Part shown: positions 51,001 through 61,681 of the stretch, in pieces
Position numbering within the stretch: the stretch's first letter is position 1
How the letters are laid out: every line of letters begins with the position of its first letter
Source: Chamaea fasciata
Taxonomy: Eukaryota > Chordata > Aves > Passeriformes > Sylviidae
Direction: 5' to 3'
DNA: 64,000 nt
NCBI GenBank assembly: GCA_029207755.1
Contig: JARCOQ010000002.1
Location: forward strand, 54,463,172 to 54,527,171
Notes under the pieces: generated by a model
What the model saw: only the letters and a program-made list of their open reading frames with translations
Told to the model about the DNA's origin: nothing
Database searches by the model: none
Program-made: the position numbers and the translations under genes

Positions 51001-54000
51001 AAATCAATCCACAATCAAGTCCACAAGAATCCTTCTTCCAGCCTTCTGTCAGTATCCACACTGTTCTCTTAATAAAATCCTGTCTACTTTCAAATGTTTC
51101 CTATGGTCCAGTTTAACCCCATTGCACCCTATATCAAATTACCTGTGCAACTCCAGTTACAGTGTGTCTCCACTGTTTCCTTTATGTAGCCAATCCATAA
51201 TTCTTTCAAGGACTGACAAAAGATACTGGAGGAAAATCAGAGCAATGTAACACACTCTCCCTTTTCACCACATTAATAATTAGTTTCCATGTTAGTTCTT
51301 CTTTTCAAAACAAGTTCTAGAGCTTTTTATGGTCCAGAGATCAGCTGAACACACTGCATTTTCAAGGGTCAATCATCCCAGCCTTGTCCCTTCTCTTATG
51401 AACATAATATCAATTTTTCTATATAAATAGGGCGTCTCCTCAACTGATAGATGAGTTAGCCCTACTGGCCCACAAGCCCATGAAATCATGTGCAAGTATT
51501 CCAGAATGCCTGTGAGAATCATTTCATTGTGAAGGTTATTGAGGTTTCTTTCATCTAAGCTGTAAAAAGCCTGTGTTCATATTTTCATTCCTAGCTTGCC
51601 CCTGTGCTCTGCATCACTATGTCCAGCTCTGCACTTCCCAGAACAGGAAGGATTTGGACCTGTTGGAGTGGGTCCAGAGGAAGGCCACAGAAAAGCTCAG
51701 ACTTCTGGGGCACTCCTATGAAGAGGGACTGAGAGAGCTGAGATTGTTCAGCCTGGAGAAGAGAAGGTTCCAGGGAGACCTTATTGCAGCCTTCAAGTAC
51801 CTATAGGGGCTTAAGAGAAAGTTGATGATAAACTCTTCAGCAAGGCCTGTTGCAATAGCAAATGGGGCAATGGCTTTCAACAAAAGAGGTTAGATTCAGA
51901 TGGGATACAAGGAAGGAATTTTTTTGCAGTGAAGGTGGTGAAACTCTGGCAGAGGTTGCCCAGAGAGGTGGTGGATGCCCTTTTTCTGGAAACATTCAAA
52001 GTCATGTCACATGGGGCTCTGAGCAAACTGATTTAGTTGAAGATGTCCCTGCTCATTGCAGGGAAGGTTGACCAGACCTTTATAGCTCATGGGCAGTTCT
52101 TAGACCACACTGAAACTGTCTTCCACCTGATTACAATCCACAAATTACAGCTTTGTACTAATTTTATTGATGAGACCCTTTTTCTGTTTAATCCTCTGTC
52201 ATGCTAACCCAATTTGAATTTTGGCAACATTCTGGCAATTCACATTTAGAAACTAGGATAGGAAAACGTAAAAGAGAGAAAACAGTTATACATTTTCCTG
52301 AACAAATATTCACATCGTTATTTTTTAATCTTTTTTTTCCTGCTTAGCCTTGATTGCTCTTCTGAGAGAAGGAGAGAGCTTGGAGGATCTGATGAAATTG
52401 TCTCCAGAGGACTTGCTGCTGAGATGGGCAAATTATCACCTGGAAAATGCAGGATGCAACAAAGTCAACAACTTCAGCTCAGATATCAAGGTATGAGAAA
52501 TACTGACCAACGAAAACAAAAACAGCAGCTGTACACCCAAATTCCTGCCCTCCACATAGGGATTGTGCATTGAAACACTCCAAGCAGCTGAGACTGCTCT
52601 GTCAAGCACATGGAGCTGGGTACATAAAATGCTTTCATTGGAGTTTACCTTTGCACTCAGTAGTATTCCTCCTCTTCCTCCTGGCCTCCCAGTCATCGCT
52701 GCCATCTCCTACACACCAGATGCCTGGGAAAGGAATGGCTGCTGGCCTTGGACAGGGCATATGGACACTATTTTCAGTTCTTTGCCTCTATTGCTCTCCT
52801 CCTTTCCCAGTCTCCCTAAATAACTCTTGACTTAACTTTTGCTTGAAAAAGCCTGGACCTTACTCAAACATGTAGAGAAAGATGATTGGGCATTTCCAGT
52901 TCCCCTGCTTGAGGTTTCCTTCACCTGGGCTGTGTGCTCCTCTGTCCCAACATTTGCTGTAGCTCTGAATGCAGTTATCTGTGAGTTTTAGTTTACTGGG
53001 ACTATTGAAAATACTACAGCTAGACTGGGAGACACTTGCAAGGGTGGGTGTGGAGTCCGGGCAGCATTATTTTATATACTCAGGACCTCTTGGGCTTGTG
53101 GGTTCAGATTTTAGCAGAGCTTTCCCTGTAGGACCTTTCTTTGTTCCCAGATAGATATATCTGAACCTCAGTGGTGCCCACTGATGAATTTCAGACCCTA
53201 AAACTCAGTGTGAGGCCCAGACACCATCCCAGAGCTGTAGAGGGTGTATAAGGGAGGGCATCTGAGCTGGCTTACAAGAATGCTGAGGCCCAGCACACCA
53301 ACCTCACCAGCCACAACCTGACTTGCCTGCTCCCAGAATAGCATGGGAAAAGTCCAGCTCCAGAGGTACCTGGTCATAGGCTTCATTAGGGACTGAAAAA
53401 TAAGCACAAGCATTTAACTGAAATACAGAAAAACCCACCAGGGGAGGCAATAGGAGGGGTAGAGAGTCACATTTTATGATACAATTTTTATTGTAACAGA
53501 TTTTTGGTTGACTGTGTGGAGGTGATTGGAGAATATCCATGAGATGGGAAGGGAATAGAGTCTTTCCCATTTTTCTGTGTTCTGACTAAAAATACTATTG
53601 TGCAACTGATTAAATCCTATCTACAACTGAAAGCTAAATCACAATTCCGATGTTTACAGTTGGAAAATAAGGCACACATTTATAAGGTTTCAATGTTTAC
53701 AGGCATTCTCTAAGTAAGTCTGTCTCCCCACCTCTCTTCTATTGTAAATAACCACTTCCTAGATATGGTGCATAGCAATGCAAATGTAAAATAATAATAA
53801 TTCAGGTAGTCTGCTTTATATTTTGAAGAGCATCACTTGGGTTAGTTAGCACGGTCCCTAGACATTAACATGTAGCTTTATTTTCAGTTCTTTGAGCTGT
53901 TTTTGAAGTGAGTTAATATTTTCCACATATGGAAGCAGCATTGTATTTCACAAAAGATTAAAGACGCAACATGTTAAATCCTTGTCTTGTTCCTGTCCTT

Positions 54001-57000
54001 TTGCCTGAAAAATGCTGACACTGTTGTCAATGTTAACTTTTGTCCTTGAAAACTATGCTTTCTCTTCCACAACTGTTCCAGCCTTGCTTTGAAATCCACT
54101 TTAAACATCTGCTTTCTCCTTCTGCATTTTCTTTTATTAAATGCTCAGCAGCCTGACTTCTACAGCATTATAAAGGTATGCATTTTCTTACCTCTAATTT
54201 TATGCTCAGATTAAGTACATTCTGATGTCTTTTTGTTATTGCTGTCCTTTCTGTAAGTTCAACATACAGCATTTTTGTCTAGTGTGTTGGGCATTCTGCA
54301 GCACATGTATATTGGCTCAGGGAAGAAATAGATCTGGCAAACACAGCATAAAGTAGGAATTGCTAAGTGCTTCCAGCTTAATTAATTTAATTATGTAGCC
54401 CAATGATCGATGTAATAAAAATGAAGCATGCAGGCACATTGTTCAGGGAAGCACTGGCATGTGAAGGCTGAGCTTTAGATGTAATTTTTCTTCCCTTTAA
54501 TTTCTCTGTCTGTCACAGGACTCAAGAGCTTATTACCATTTGCTGAACCAAGTCGCCCCCAAGGGAGATGAAGAAGGCATTCCAGCTATTACTATTGACA
54601 TGTCAGGATTAAGGGTAAGATGAGATAAGTTTGGAGTAAATGCCAATATTTTCTGCCCATTACTTGCATGGCTGGCCAACACAAGGCTGCACTGGGATGT
54701 CACAACCAGCAAATGCTTCCTTGCACAATCTCGTATTTCAAAAATCAAAGCTTCCAAAGAATTAAATTATGTGTTTGGATTTCTGTTAGATAATAACTCT
54801 GAAATGTCACCAACCATTTAATCACACTGATAAACTACTAGCACGCTACAAATGTATTGAAATACTTTTATCTGTGAATTTCATCAGACTGTCACATTTT
54901 ATATGGAATATGGCTGTAAAAGAAATGTGGTGAGGTGGTTGAATCATAGGCAAAGCCCATTTGGAGACTTGCTGTTAGTAAAAGTGGGAATGAGAATTCC
55001 TATAAATCTGTCAAGCAGCTGCTTTAAGCAGCTGGATCCCCCCAGGGAGCCCCAGGTGTATGGGATGAGGCTGACAATGTCCTGTTGTGCCGGGCAGGAG
55101 AAGGATGACGTGCAGCGCGCTGAGTGCATGCTGCAGCAGGCTGAGCGCCTCGGCTGCCGGCAGTTCGTCACCGCCACCGACGTCGTCCGCGGGAACCCCA
55201 AGCTCAACCTGGCCTTCATCGCCAACCTGTTTAACAAATACCCTGCCCTGCATAAGCCAGAGAACCAGGACATCGACTGGAGTTCCATTGAAGGTCAGGA
55301 AAGTGCAAGTATCCCACGGTGCACCGTGATGTTTCCTGTGTGTCTCCTTCCGTTCACGGTTCAGTGCGCTGTAAATTCAGTTAGGGTTTCTTCCCAAAAC
55401 ACTTACACGAGAACTTGTGGTGCTCTGCAGGCCTTTGATTGATGTGTCTGTTGTTTTAGGTGAGACAAGGGAAGAAAGGACATTTAGGAACTGGATGAAC
55501 TCCCTTGGTGTTAATCCACGTGTAAATCACTTGTATAGGTAAGATGAGGTATTACAGTTCCTTCAGATGATAAATACAGCCAGCAAGATGTTTGCAAGAA
55601 CATTAAAACTTTTGGGCCCTATAAGAATATGTACTGCTTTGTGTTTCCCAAGAAACTAAGTTTACCTCTGCTAATAGTTGAGTTGTGTTTCTTTCCTCTG
55701 TTCTTTGGACAATGATATATCCTTTTTGTTGTTTTCAGTGACCTGTCGGATGCCTTGGTTATCTTCCAACTCTATGAAAAGATCAAAGTGCCAGTAGACT
55801 GGAACAGGGTGAACAAACCGCCATATCCTAAACTGGGTGGCAACATGAAGAAGGTACAAAAAGCTGGAATAGCTCCAGTAGTGATGCCTTATCCTCAGGG
55901 AATGCCTATATAATTTCAGACAGCAATGTGGGTACTCATGTTGCTCTCCAGTCCCAAGGACAGCACTTTAAATGATGTTTTTGCTTAGTCAGTGGATAAT
56001 TTTTCATTCTGAAAAAGAAATATGCATTACACTCACTTGCTCTTTTGACAGGTGAAAAATATTTGTTAAGTAAAAAGACCTGGCAACTTTCATATTGGTA
56101 TTTAGGAACTGTATTTGCAGATCCCTTTTGCTACTGCTTTAGGCACTGACTGTAATGCATCTGGACTGTGAGAGAGGTGCATGGCACCAGCTTGATTGCA
56201 GCTGCCTGGATCACTGCCCTCCACATCAAATGAAGACAGTGATGATAAGCATTCTTGATCAGATGCATCAAGAACCGATTCCACAGCTGCTGCTGAATAC
56301 AAAACCTTCGCCCAACTACCTGGATGAGTAATTGCGTCTAGTTAGACCAGAGCTATCAACTGATCTAAAATATTGGCTGGGACACTAATCCTTTGTCTCA
56401 GTGCAGTGCCATGATGCTGGAGGTACCCATGAGCCATACACTTTTATATTCCAGGCTAATCTGCTTTTCAGGCCCTGATAATGAAGTATAGCATTTTCTT
56501 CTATGTTAAATTTTAGAGCAGTATTTTTGGGATGGATCTGCCTGCTGGTAGTAAATCAGCTGTTTTATCACTGAGCCCCAAAATTCCTGTTTGCCCAGGA
56601 GGATCTGGGCTGAGTGAACCAAAGAATTTAAAGTAACAGTGTCTTGTCTTCTTTCTTTTTTTTTTTTTTTTTTCTGTATTTTTGAACCACACCAACTGAC
56701 CTTGCCATTGACAGCTTGAAAACTGCAACTATGCAGTGGAACTGGGAAAGAATCAAGCCAAATTTTCCCTTGTTGGCATTGCTGGGCAAGATCTGAATGA
56801 AGGAAACCGCACTCTGACGCTGGCCTTAGTCTGGCAGTTGATGAGAAGGTAGGTCAGCCAGCCACGAGCTTCAGAGCGTTTTGGTATGCTCACTTTGCAT
56901 TACAGTGGTTTCCTGATGCTCTCACTGAGAAGGTTCTACAGGCTACAGCCTTCTCACTCCTCTGTTTGCAGTTCAGTGCCAAGGCAGGGAGACCTTCTGC

Positions 57001-60000
57001 TCCCTTGTAGTTAACCACGTGATCAGAGCACATCTTGTGGGCAAGGCCATTCCATGTGTCAGCTCATGCAGAAGACTATTATTGTCGCTATCTGCGTAGC
57101 AAGAAGAAGTGTTTTTTGCATAGAAGAAAGGGAAAAAAGTTAAAATGGTTATGTCCCCAGGGAATGGGGACAATGTCCCAGAAACAAGGAAATGATGCAG
57201 AAGTTTTGTAAGCTGCTCCCTGAGGTGGGCACAACTCAGTACCTCTCCCCATTTTAATGTAATTCTCTGTGTGTGCATGTTTCTGTGTTAAGAGTGCCAT
57301 AACTGAGAGTAAAGAGCCCCAGTAGTTAGGAGCTGAATGCAAACTAAATTCAGGCTATAGAGAAAGGTATAGGTTTATCAGTAAGGTAGTTAAAATAGTG
57401 ATGAGGTGATTACTTACCATCAGTTTGGGATATGTTTCCAAGGTGTATGCTGATACGTAAGCAAAATGCTCCAGGCTTGTTTTTATGCAGAAGGTCAGTC
57501 TTAGGTGACCAGAATGATTCCCTTCTATCTCTAAAATCAGCGATTATTTTTCAAGCACTATGAAAATGAGTAATTTACAATGAGATACATTAAGAGGTAC
57601 TTTCCAGGAATTTTAAGTAACCAAAACTTTTAACATTCCCAAAACAGTGATTAAGAATTGGGGATGAAATAAATTCCTTAGATTAATTGTTGTATTATAA
57701 TATAAATCATATGCACTGTGAGTGTGTGTGAGGCAAAGGATTTTTGAGGTGATGCCAGACAACCTGTGCACATACAGGACAGTTCTGAGGTTACAGCAGA
57801 CTTTGAGCAAATATCCTGGCTTCCCTCTTAAGGTACACCCTGAATATCCTTGAAGACATTGGTGGTGGAGAGAAGGTCAATGATGAAATCATTGTCAGCT
57901 GGGTCAATGAAACACTGACTGCAGCTGGGAAGGATTCAACCATCTCCAGTTTCAAGGTACAGTTTTTTTCAGAAGTCTCTGCTCAGCAGACTCTTACTCA
58001 GTGTGCTTGTGTGTCTGATATCTAGATGTGTGTGTGGATATACACACACACTCTACATTATGATATAACTCACTACATAGCTTGATTATTTTTCATTCCC
58101 TTTTAAAAGCTTGTTCAAATACACAGATTTTATTCAAGGGACTTTATTGTGAAAAAGTAATAGTAATATGATATGAACACTACAGGAAACGCCTTGAATT
58201 CCAGTTTGGCATGGGAAATCAGAGGATGGAGACAGGAATGATGATTGGAACTAAGAAAGAACTGCTGTTCTGAATTGCTGTTATGAATCAACAACAATTA
58301 CAAATGGCAGTATTAAAATGAACAACAGCAATACATTTGTAACCTGGTAGTACCATCCAGGGGTACCTTGCCCTATTTTGCATGGTACCATACAAACACA
58401 GAGATGGACGAGTTCTAGAGCGCTTCCAGTTCTGCTAATGTATCCATGACACTTCCCAAGCTAGGGAACACTCACTGGATATAAATCAGCAGTTTGCACC
58501 AGGAGAGAACAGATCCATCAAACTTCATGTAATGAGCTCAGGAATCAAACAGCTGGTCCCCCTCACACCTCCCATCAGTAGATGTCTGTCAGTGTCGTCT
58601 TCCCACAGGGAGCAAATGCATTAGCCTTGCACCCCATCTTTTGCTTTAATGGCATTGTAGTCTATGACAAAGTGACCTGTTTCATGGATGTGGGAAAGGC
58701 TGTGGATGCTGTCTACCTGGATTTTAGTGAAGCCTTTGACACTGTTTACCACAACATTCTCCTGAAGAAACTAGCTGCACATGGCTTGGACAGGTGCACT
58801 GTTTGCTGGGTAAAACCTGGATGGCCAGGCCCAGAGAGTGGTGGTGAACAGAGTTACATCCAGATGGCAGCCTGTCACCAGTGGTGTCCCCAGGGCTCAG
58901 TTTTGGGGCCATTTAACATCTTTATTGATGGTCTGGACAAATGGATCAAGTGCATCCTCAGTCGATTTGCAGAGGACACCAAGCTGGGTGGGAATGTCGA
59001 CCTGCTGAAAGGCAGGAAGGCTCTGCAGAGGGATCTGGACAGGCTGGATTGATGGACCAAGGCCAGTTGTGCCAGGTTCAATGAGGCCAAGTGCTAGGTC
59101 CTGTACTTGTGTCACAACAACCCCTGCAGTTCTACAGGCTTGGAGAAGAGTGGCTGGAAAGCTGCCCAACAAGAAAGGACCTGGGGGTGCTGGTCAAGAG
59201 CAGCTGAACATGAGCCACCATGTGCCCAAGTAGCCAAGAAGGCCAATGCCATCCTGGCCTGTATCAGCAATAGTGTGGCCAGCAGGACCAGGGCAGTGAT
59301 TGTGCCCCTGTGCTCAGCCACACCTTGAATCAATCCTGTGTTCAGTTCTGGGCCCTTCACTACAAGAAAGACACTGAGCTGCTGGAGCATGTCTAAAAGG
59401 CAACAAAGCTGGGAAAGGCTCTGGAGCATGAATCCTGCGAGGAGTAGCTGAGGGAGCTGGGGTTGTTTAGCCTCAAGGAAAGGAGACTCAGGGGAGATCT
59501 TATCACTCTCTCTACAACTGCCTGAAAGGAGGGTTGTAGCCAAGTGAGGATCAGTCTCTTCTCCCAGCTAGCAAGTGACAGGATAGGAGGAAATAGTCTT
59601 GAGTTTGGAAATTGCCAGGGAAGGTTTAGATTGGGTATTAGGGGAGGTTGCTTCCCTCAAAGGGTTGTCAAGCCCTGGAACAGGCTTCTAGTGAAGTGAG
59701 TCACCATTACTGGAGGACTTAAAAAATGTGTAGATGTGGTGCTTAGGGACATGATTTAGTGGTGGACAGGGAAGTGCTAGATTAAGGGTGGACTTGACCA
59801 TAAAAATCTTTTCTAACCTCAACAATTCTATGATGTTTCATCCCTTGGGTTAAAAAAAAAAAAAATCCTTGAAAGGGTTCTTAGTCTGCCTTAGATAAAA
59901 AATTATTCTAAGCAACCCTTTGTTAAAATCTAAATGGTATTTGACAGAACTGTCCATTGCTCTTGAGTCTAGACTCTGTCATCCTCTTCTTGCATTTAAT

Positions 60001-61681
60001 TTTATTTTTCGTCTATGCAGGATAGCAAAATCAGCACCAGCATGCCAGTCCTGGATCTCATTGATGCCATTCAACCAGGGTCAATCAAATATGACCTCTT
60101 GAAAACAGAGGACCTGAATGATGAGGAGAAACTAAATAATGCTAAGTATGTTTCTGCCAAGTGGCACTTAGCATGAGTTACCTGGTCAGGCTTGCCTAGC
60201 TCTGTCTTTAAAAACTGCTCTGCTGTCATTCTCAACTGGCACAACCTCATGTGAGAAGTACCACCCGAGTTAGAAGCATGAAGGCTGGGAGTTAGGTAGT
60301 AAAAGGACTATCAATGGAAATGGAGTGTGTAATGTTGTAGTTCCTGCTTTATAAATCCCTTGAAAGGATTGAAATCACTTGGTTTCACAAGCTCCTATTT
60401 TCTCATATTAAATTTAAAATTCTTTCAGAGATCAGGGAACAATGCCAACAACAGTGAGCCATGGAAAACAGGGATTAGAGGTCATGATAGCTCTTTAGTC
60501 ACCTACAGGTAGAACATGAGCATATTTACGCGAGAAAGGGGAGGATAGGAGTCATGCCTGAAAAACTGGTTCTGTAGATGTGGATATTGATTTTTTTTTC
60601 CCTGAATGCAAATGATTTCCTAGCAGAGAGTCAATTCTGGGGGCATCTCCCTCTCCTTTCAGAGTTACACAGATCACCTCCTAGTCTGATCAGCAGTTCA
60701 GCTTCTCCTTTTCTTATGCAGTAACTACAAAGAAGAGAAAGATGACTGTAAAGCAATCAGAGCTGCCATTATTTTTGTAAAGACTTTTCCCACTGTTCTT
60801 TTTCCCCTTCCATTTATTACCATCTGTTCTCTGTCTTTTCTTGCAATCCTATGTGTGCCTATCTCTACTTTATTTCTTCATTCCTCTGCTGTTCTTTTCC
60901 TCATTTCCCACCCCCATTCCCCCACGCTCCCAATGTTCCTCTGCATTTTGGGGATGATTTCACAGATGTATATGCTCTGAAGTGATAAGAACCTGGGATT
61001 TTCTAGGTTTTTTTAATAATAAAATAGAGAAAATAGACAAACCCACTAGAGAACAGCCAGTGGCTCTGAGCAGGGGAATGGGAATATCAACTTGCACATT
61101 CTGGATATGGCTGAAACAAGTCCCCAAATGTTGATTTCCAACAACACCGATCTTCACTGACGTCAGCCTTCTGCTTCCATCCTTGCAAGTTTGTTTATGT
61201 GCAAAGTCTGAGCCTCAGATATTGAGGGGGAGCAAGACCAGAATGTCTGGTTGTGAGGATAATCTTTCAGGGGATGGAAGATTAAATGTTTTGTACCAGG
61301 ATCTGACCTGCAGTCTCCCATCCTGCAGTGCTGCAACCATGAGGAAATATACTCTGCCTTTTATTAGAAATGTAGTTCTTTATGAACCTGTCTCATACGT
61401 TCCTATAGAAAATTTTAAGTTTAGTGAACCCATGAAACCCATTCTGGTATTAATCACGTAAAACACTTAACAGGGGGAAAAATAATGCTACTGCACTAAT
61501 TTTTGGCTTTAATTTTCCTTCTTTTTTTTTTCTACCCCTGCAATGCAGATACGCCATCTCTATGGCAAGAAAAATTGGAGCAAGAGTCTATGCCCTCCCA
61601 GAAGATCTGGTTGAAGTAAAACCCAAAATGGTCATGACGGTGTTTGCTTGCCTTATGGGAAAAGGCATGAAGAAAGTTTAA
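42005..61681 (+). CDS. LCP1: LCP1, L-plastin (plastin-2), complete coding region, 15 exons
   Basis: Actin-bundling protein of haematopoietic cells; it crosslinks filaments in leukocyte podosomes, ruffles and the immune synapse. The coding exons are 42005-42071, 43929-44080, 45222-45351, 46339-46471, 47067-47148, 49147-49312, 52348-52490, 54519-54614, 55098-55293, 55460-55538, 55739-55853, 56715-56848, 57833-57956, 60021-60145 and 61549-61681. They sum to 1875 nt, giving 624 residues plus TAA; human L-plastin has 627. Order: EF-hand 1 (loop 23-34), EF-hand 2 (about 55-71), linker with [20 protein letters not shown], then CH1 to CH4 to the C-terminus GKGMKKV. L-plastin rather than I- or T-plastin is indicated by SGLREKDD, the [12 protein letters not shown] stretch and [12 protein letters not shown]. 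The start has G at -3 and +4 and follows a 24-nt leader in the same exon. EF-hand 2 is shortened (see findings). No frameshift or internal stop was seen. Identity and exon joins are read from the sequence; function is family knowledge. Confidence 0.98.
42826..42985 (-). mobile_element. Short CR1 LINE 3' fragment in LCP1 intron
   Basis: AATCACAGAATCCTACCATG, GGCTTGGAAGGGACCTTAAA and CACCTTCCACTAAATCTGGT: antisense CR1 tail. Confidence 0.85.
43929..44080 (+). CDS. LCP1: LCP1 coding exon 2 (EF-hands 1 and 2, residues 23-73)
   Basis: Acceptor CTTTGCAG, donor GTAAGT at 44081. EF-hand 1 loop is [12 protein letters not shown] (residues 23-34), with Asp rather than the usual Glu at position 12. LPLPGY is the family hallmark between the hands. 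EF-hand 2 reads [15 protein letters not shown]; compared with human L-plastin four residues are missing just before the conserved GRISFDEF, which removes the X and Y acidic ligands. Confidence 0.97.
44397..44850 (-). mobile_element. Solo LTR of an endogenous retrovirus in LCP1 intron
   Basis: A 454-bp unit starts TGATGCC and ends GGTATCA (near-perfect inverted termini TG...CA) and is flanked by the 4-bp direct repeat ATGG (44393-44396 and 44851-44854). On the minus strand TATAAAA lies at 44579-44573 and an AATAAG-like signal near 44464, so the LTR is antisense to LCP1. The 4-bp duplication is of the kind left by gammaretrovirus-like (ERV1) elements. No internal viral genes are present. The wording resembles passerine LTR families, from memory. 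Confidence 0.8.
45222..45351 (+). CDS. LCP1: LCP1 coding exon 3 (EF/CH linker, residues 74-116)
   Basis: Encodes [16 protein letters not shown], then [16 protein letters not shown] and THE HSYS start of the linker into CH1. Cys98 corresponds to human Cys101. The acceptor (TTGCTTGAAAG) is unusually weak, with A at -3; the donor is GTGGGT at 45352. Confidence 0.96.
46339..46471 (+). CDS. LCP1: LCP1 coding exon 4 (CH1 start, residues 117-160)
   Basis: Acceptor GTCCACAG, donor GTAAAC at 46472. Encodes [18 protein letters not shown] through AVGDGIVL, the first helices of CH1 and actin-binding module 1. The exon ends two bases into a Cys codon. Confidence 0.97.
47067..47148 (+). CDS. LCP1: LCP1 coding exon 5 (CH1, residues 161-188)
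   Basis: Acceptor TTTATTTCCAG, donor GTACTA at 47149. Encodes [20 protein letters not shown] through LTPFTIQ. Phe replaces the Leu of human CKMINLS, a conservative change. Confidence 0.97.
49147..49312 (+). CDS. LCP1: LCP1 coding exon 6 (CH1 end, residues 189-243)
   Basis: Acceptor TTTTCCTAG, donor GTATGT at 49313. Encodes [19 protein letters not shown] and then [19 protein letters not shown], the highly conserved core helices of a plastin CH domain. Confidence 0.97.
49672..50180 (-). mobile_element. CR1 LINE 3' region in LCP1 intron
   Basis: TAGAATCATAGAATAATTTA, GGCTGGAAGGAACCTGTAGA, GGGCAGCCTGTTCCAGAGCC and GACACAGCATTCCAAGTGTG mark an antisense copy. An internal 16-bp duplication (TATAACATCTTAAG twice) lies near 49764-49793. 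Confidence 0.75.
50180..51420 (-). mobile_element. Possible ancient LINE remnant
   Basis: Adjoins the CR1 tail and contains antisense wording reminiscent of CR1/L3 reverse-transcriptase DNA (CTATCATCTTCACATTTTTA, GCCAAGATAATTGATGC). Too diverged to align by eye. Confidence 0.3.
51590..52085 (+). mobile_element. CR1 LINE 3' fragment in LCP1 intron
   Basis: CTATGTCCAGCTCTGCACTT, GGTCCAGAGGAAGGCCACAG, TTCAGCCTGGAGAAGAGAAG and GTTGCCCAGAGAGGTGGTGG are CR1 tail on the + strand. Opposite orientation to the adjacent copy. Confidence 0.8.
52348..52490 (+). CDS. LCP1: LCP1 coding exon 7 (CH1-CH2 junction, residues 244-291)
   Basis: Acceptor TTCCTGCTTAG, donor GTATGA at 52491. Encodes [20 protein letters not shown] then [15 protein letters not shown], the opening of CH2. 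It ends on a codon boundary at DIK. Confidence 0.97.
52491..54518. other. LCP1 intron 8 region
   Basis: Between coding exons 7 and 8; contains only the candidate cassette exon at 54149-54175. Confidence 0.6.
54149..54175 (+). CDS. Candidate 27-nt in-frame cassette exon of LCP1
   Basis: Within intron 8 (by coding exon 7/8), a pyrimidine-rich stretch ending AAATGCTCAG precedes CAGCCTGACTTCTACAGCAT...AAAG, followed by GTATGC. It would add QPDFYSIIK exactly between DIK and DSR in CH2, and both flanking exon joins are phase 0. A CAGCAG tandem acceptor would allow a 24-nt version too. No plastin insertion here is known to me, so this is inference from splice-site layout; chance is possible for such a short piece. 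Confidence 0.3.
54519..54614 (+). CDS. LCP1: LCP1 coding exon 8 (CH2, residues 292-323)
   Basis: Acceptor CTGTCTGTCACAG, donor GTAAGA at 54615. Encodes [19 protein letters not shown] through ITIDMSGLR, 32 whole codons. SGLREKDD spanning into the next exon distinguishes L-plastin from the T and I forms. Confidence 0.97.
55098..55293 (+). CDS. LCP1: LCP1 coding exon 9 (CH2 end, residues 324-388)
   Basis: Acceptor GCCGGGCAG, donor GTCAGG at 55294. Encodes [20 protein letters not shown], then [20 protein letters not shown] and the [12 protein letters not shown] linker to CH3. It is strikingly GC- and CpG-rich compared with every neighbouring exon and intron. Confidence 0.97.
55460..55538 (+). 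CDS. LCP1: LCP1 coding exon 10 (CH3 start, residues 389-414)
   Basis: Acceptor TTGTTTTAG, donor GTAAGA at 55539. Encodes [20 protein letters not shown], the start of CH3 and of the second actin-binding module, up to HLY. Confidence 0.97.
55739..55853 (+). CDS. LCP1: LCP1 coding exon 11 (CH3, residues 415-453)
   Basis: Acceptor TTGTTTTCAG, donor GTACAA at 55854. Encodes [20 protein letters not shown] and then [14 protein letters not shown]. Confidence 0.97.
56715..56848 (+). CDS. LCP1: LCP1 coding exon 12 (CH3 end, residues 454-497)
   Basis: An 18-nt T run (56656-56673) lies 40 nt upstream of the acceptor CATTGACAG; donor GTAGGT at 56849. Encodes [19 protein letters not shown], then [20 protein letters not shown] and QLMR. 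Confidence 0.97.
57833..57956 (+). CDS. LCP1: LCP1 coding exon 13 (CH4 start, residues 498-539)
   Basis: Acceptor CCCTCTTAAG, donor GTACAG at 57957. The exon itself begins GTAC. Encodes [20 protein letters not shown], then [15 protein letters not shown] to SSFK. Confidence 0.97.
58027..58051. repeat. (TG)n-(CA)n inverted repeat
   Basis: TGTGTGTGTGGATATACACACACAC-type arms can form a hairpin; it lies in the LCP1 intron after coding exon 13. Confidence 0.7.
58640..59840 (+). mobile_element. CR1 LINE, reverse-transcriptase end and 3'UTR, 5'-truncated
   Basis: Same strand as LCP1, inside its intron before coding exon 14. Frame 58640-59052 reads [20 protein letters not shown] (reverse-transcriptase A motif) and later [15 protein letters not shown] and [10 protein letters not shown], where the catalytic FADD is changed to FAED. 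A stop follows RLD at 59050. The rest matches the CR1 tail ([18 protein letters not shown] wording, GGTGGACTTGACCATAAAAA) to AACAATTCTATGATG. It is dead. Confidence 0.9.
60021..60145 (+). CDS. LCP1: LCP1 coding exon 14 (CH4, residues 540-580)
   Basis: Acceptor GTCTATGCAG, donor GTATGT at 60146. Encodes [20 protein letters not shown] through [12 protein letters not shown]. The preceding intron carries the best CR1 copy of the window. Confidence 0.97.
60146..61548. other. Last LCP1 intron
   Basis: Between coding exons 14 and 15; pyrimidine-rich around 60780-60930, no repeat family recognised. Confidence 0.6.
61549..61681 (+). CDS. LCP1: LCP1 last coding exon (CH4 end, residues 581-624, stop)
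   Basis: Acceptor CTGCAATGCAG. Encodes [20 protein letters not shown], then [19 protein letters not shown] and MKKV, followed by TAA at 61679-61681. Confidence 0.97.

Noticed and set aside
54903..55442. 179-codon + frame
   Set aside because: It is LCP1 coding exon 9 with read-through into both flanking introns.
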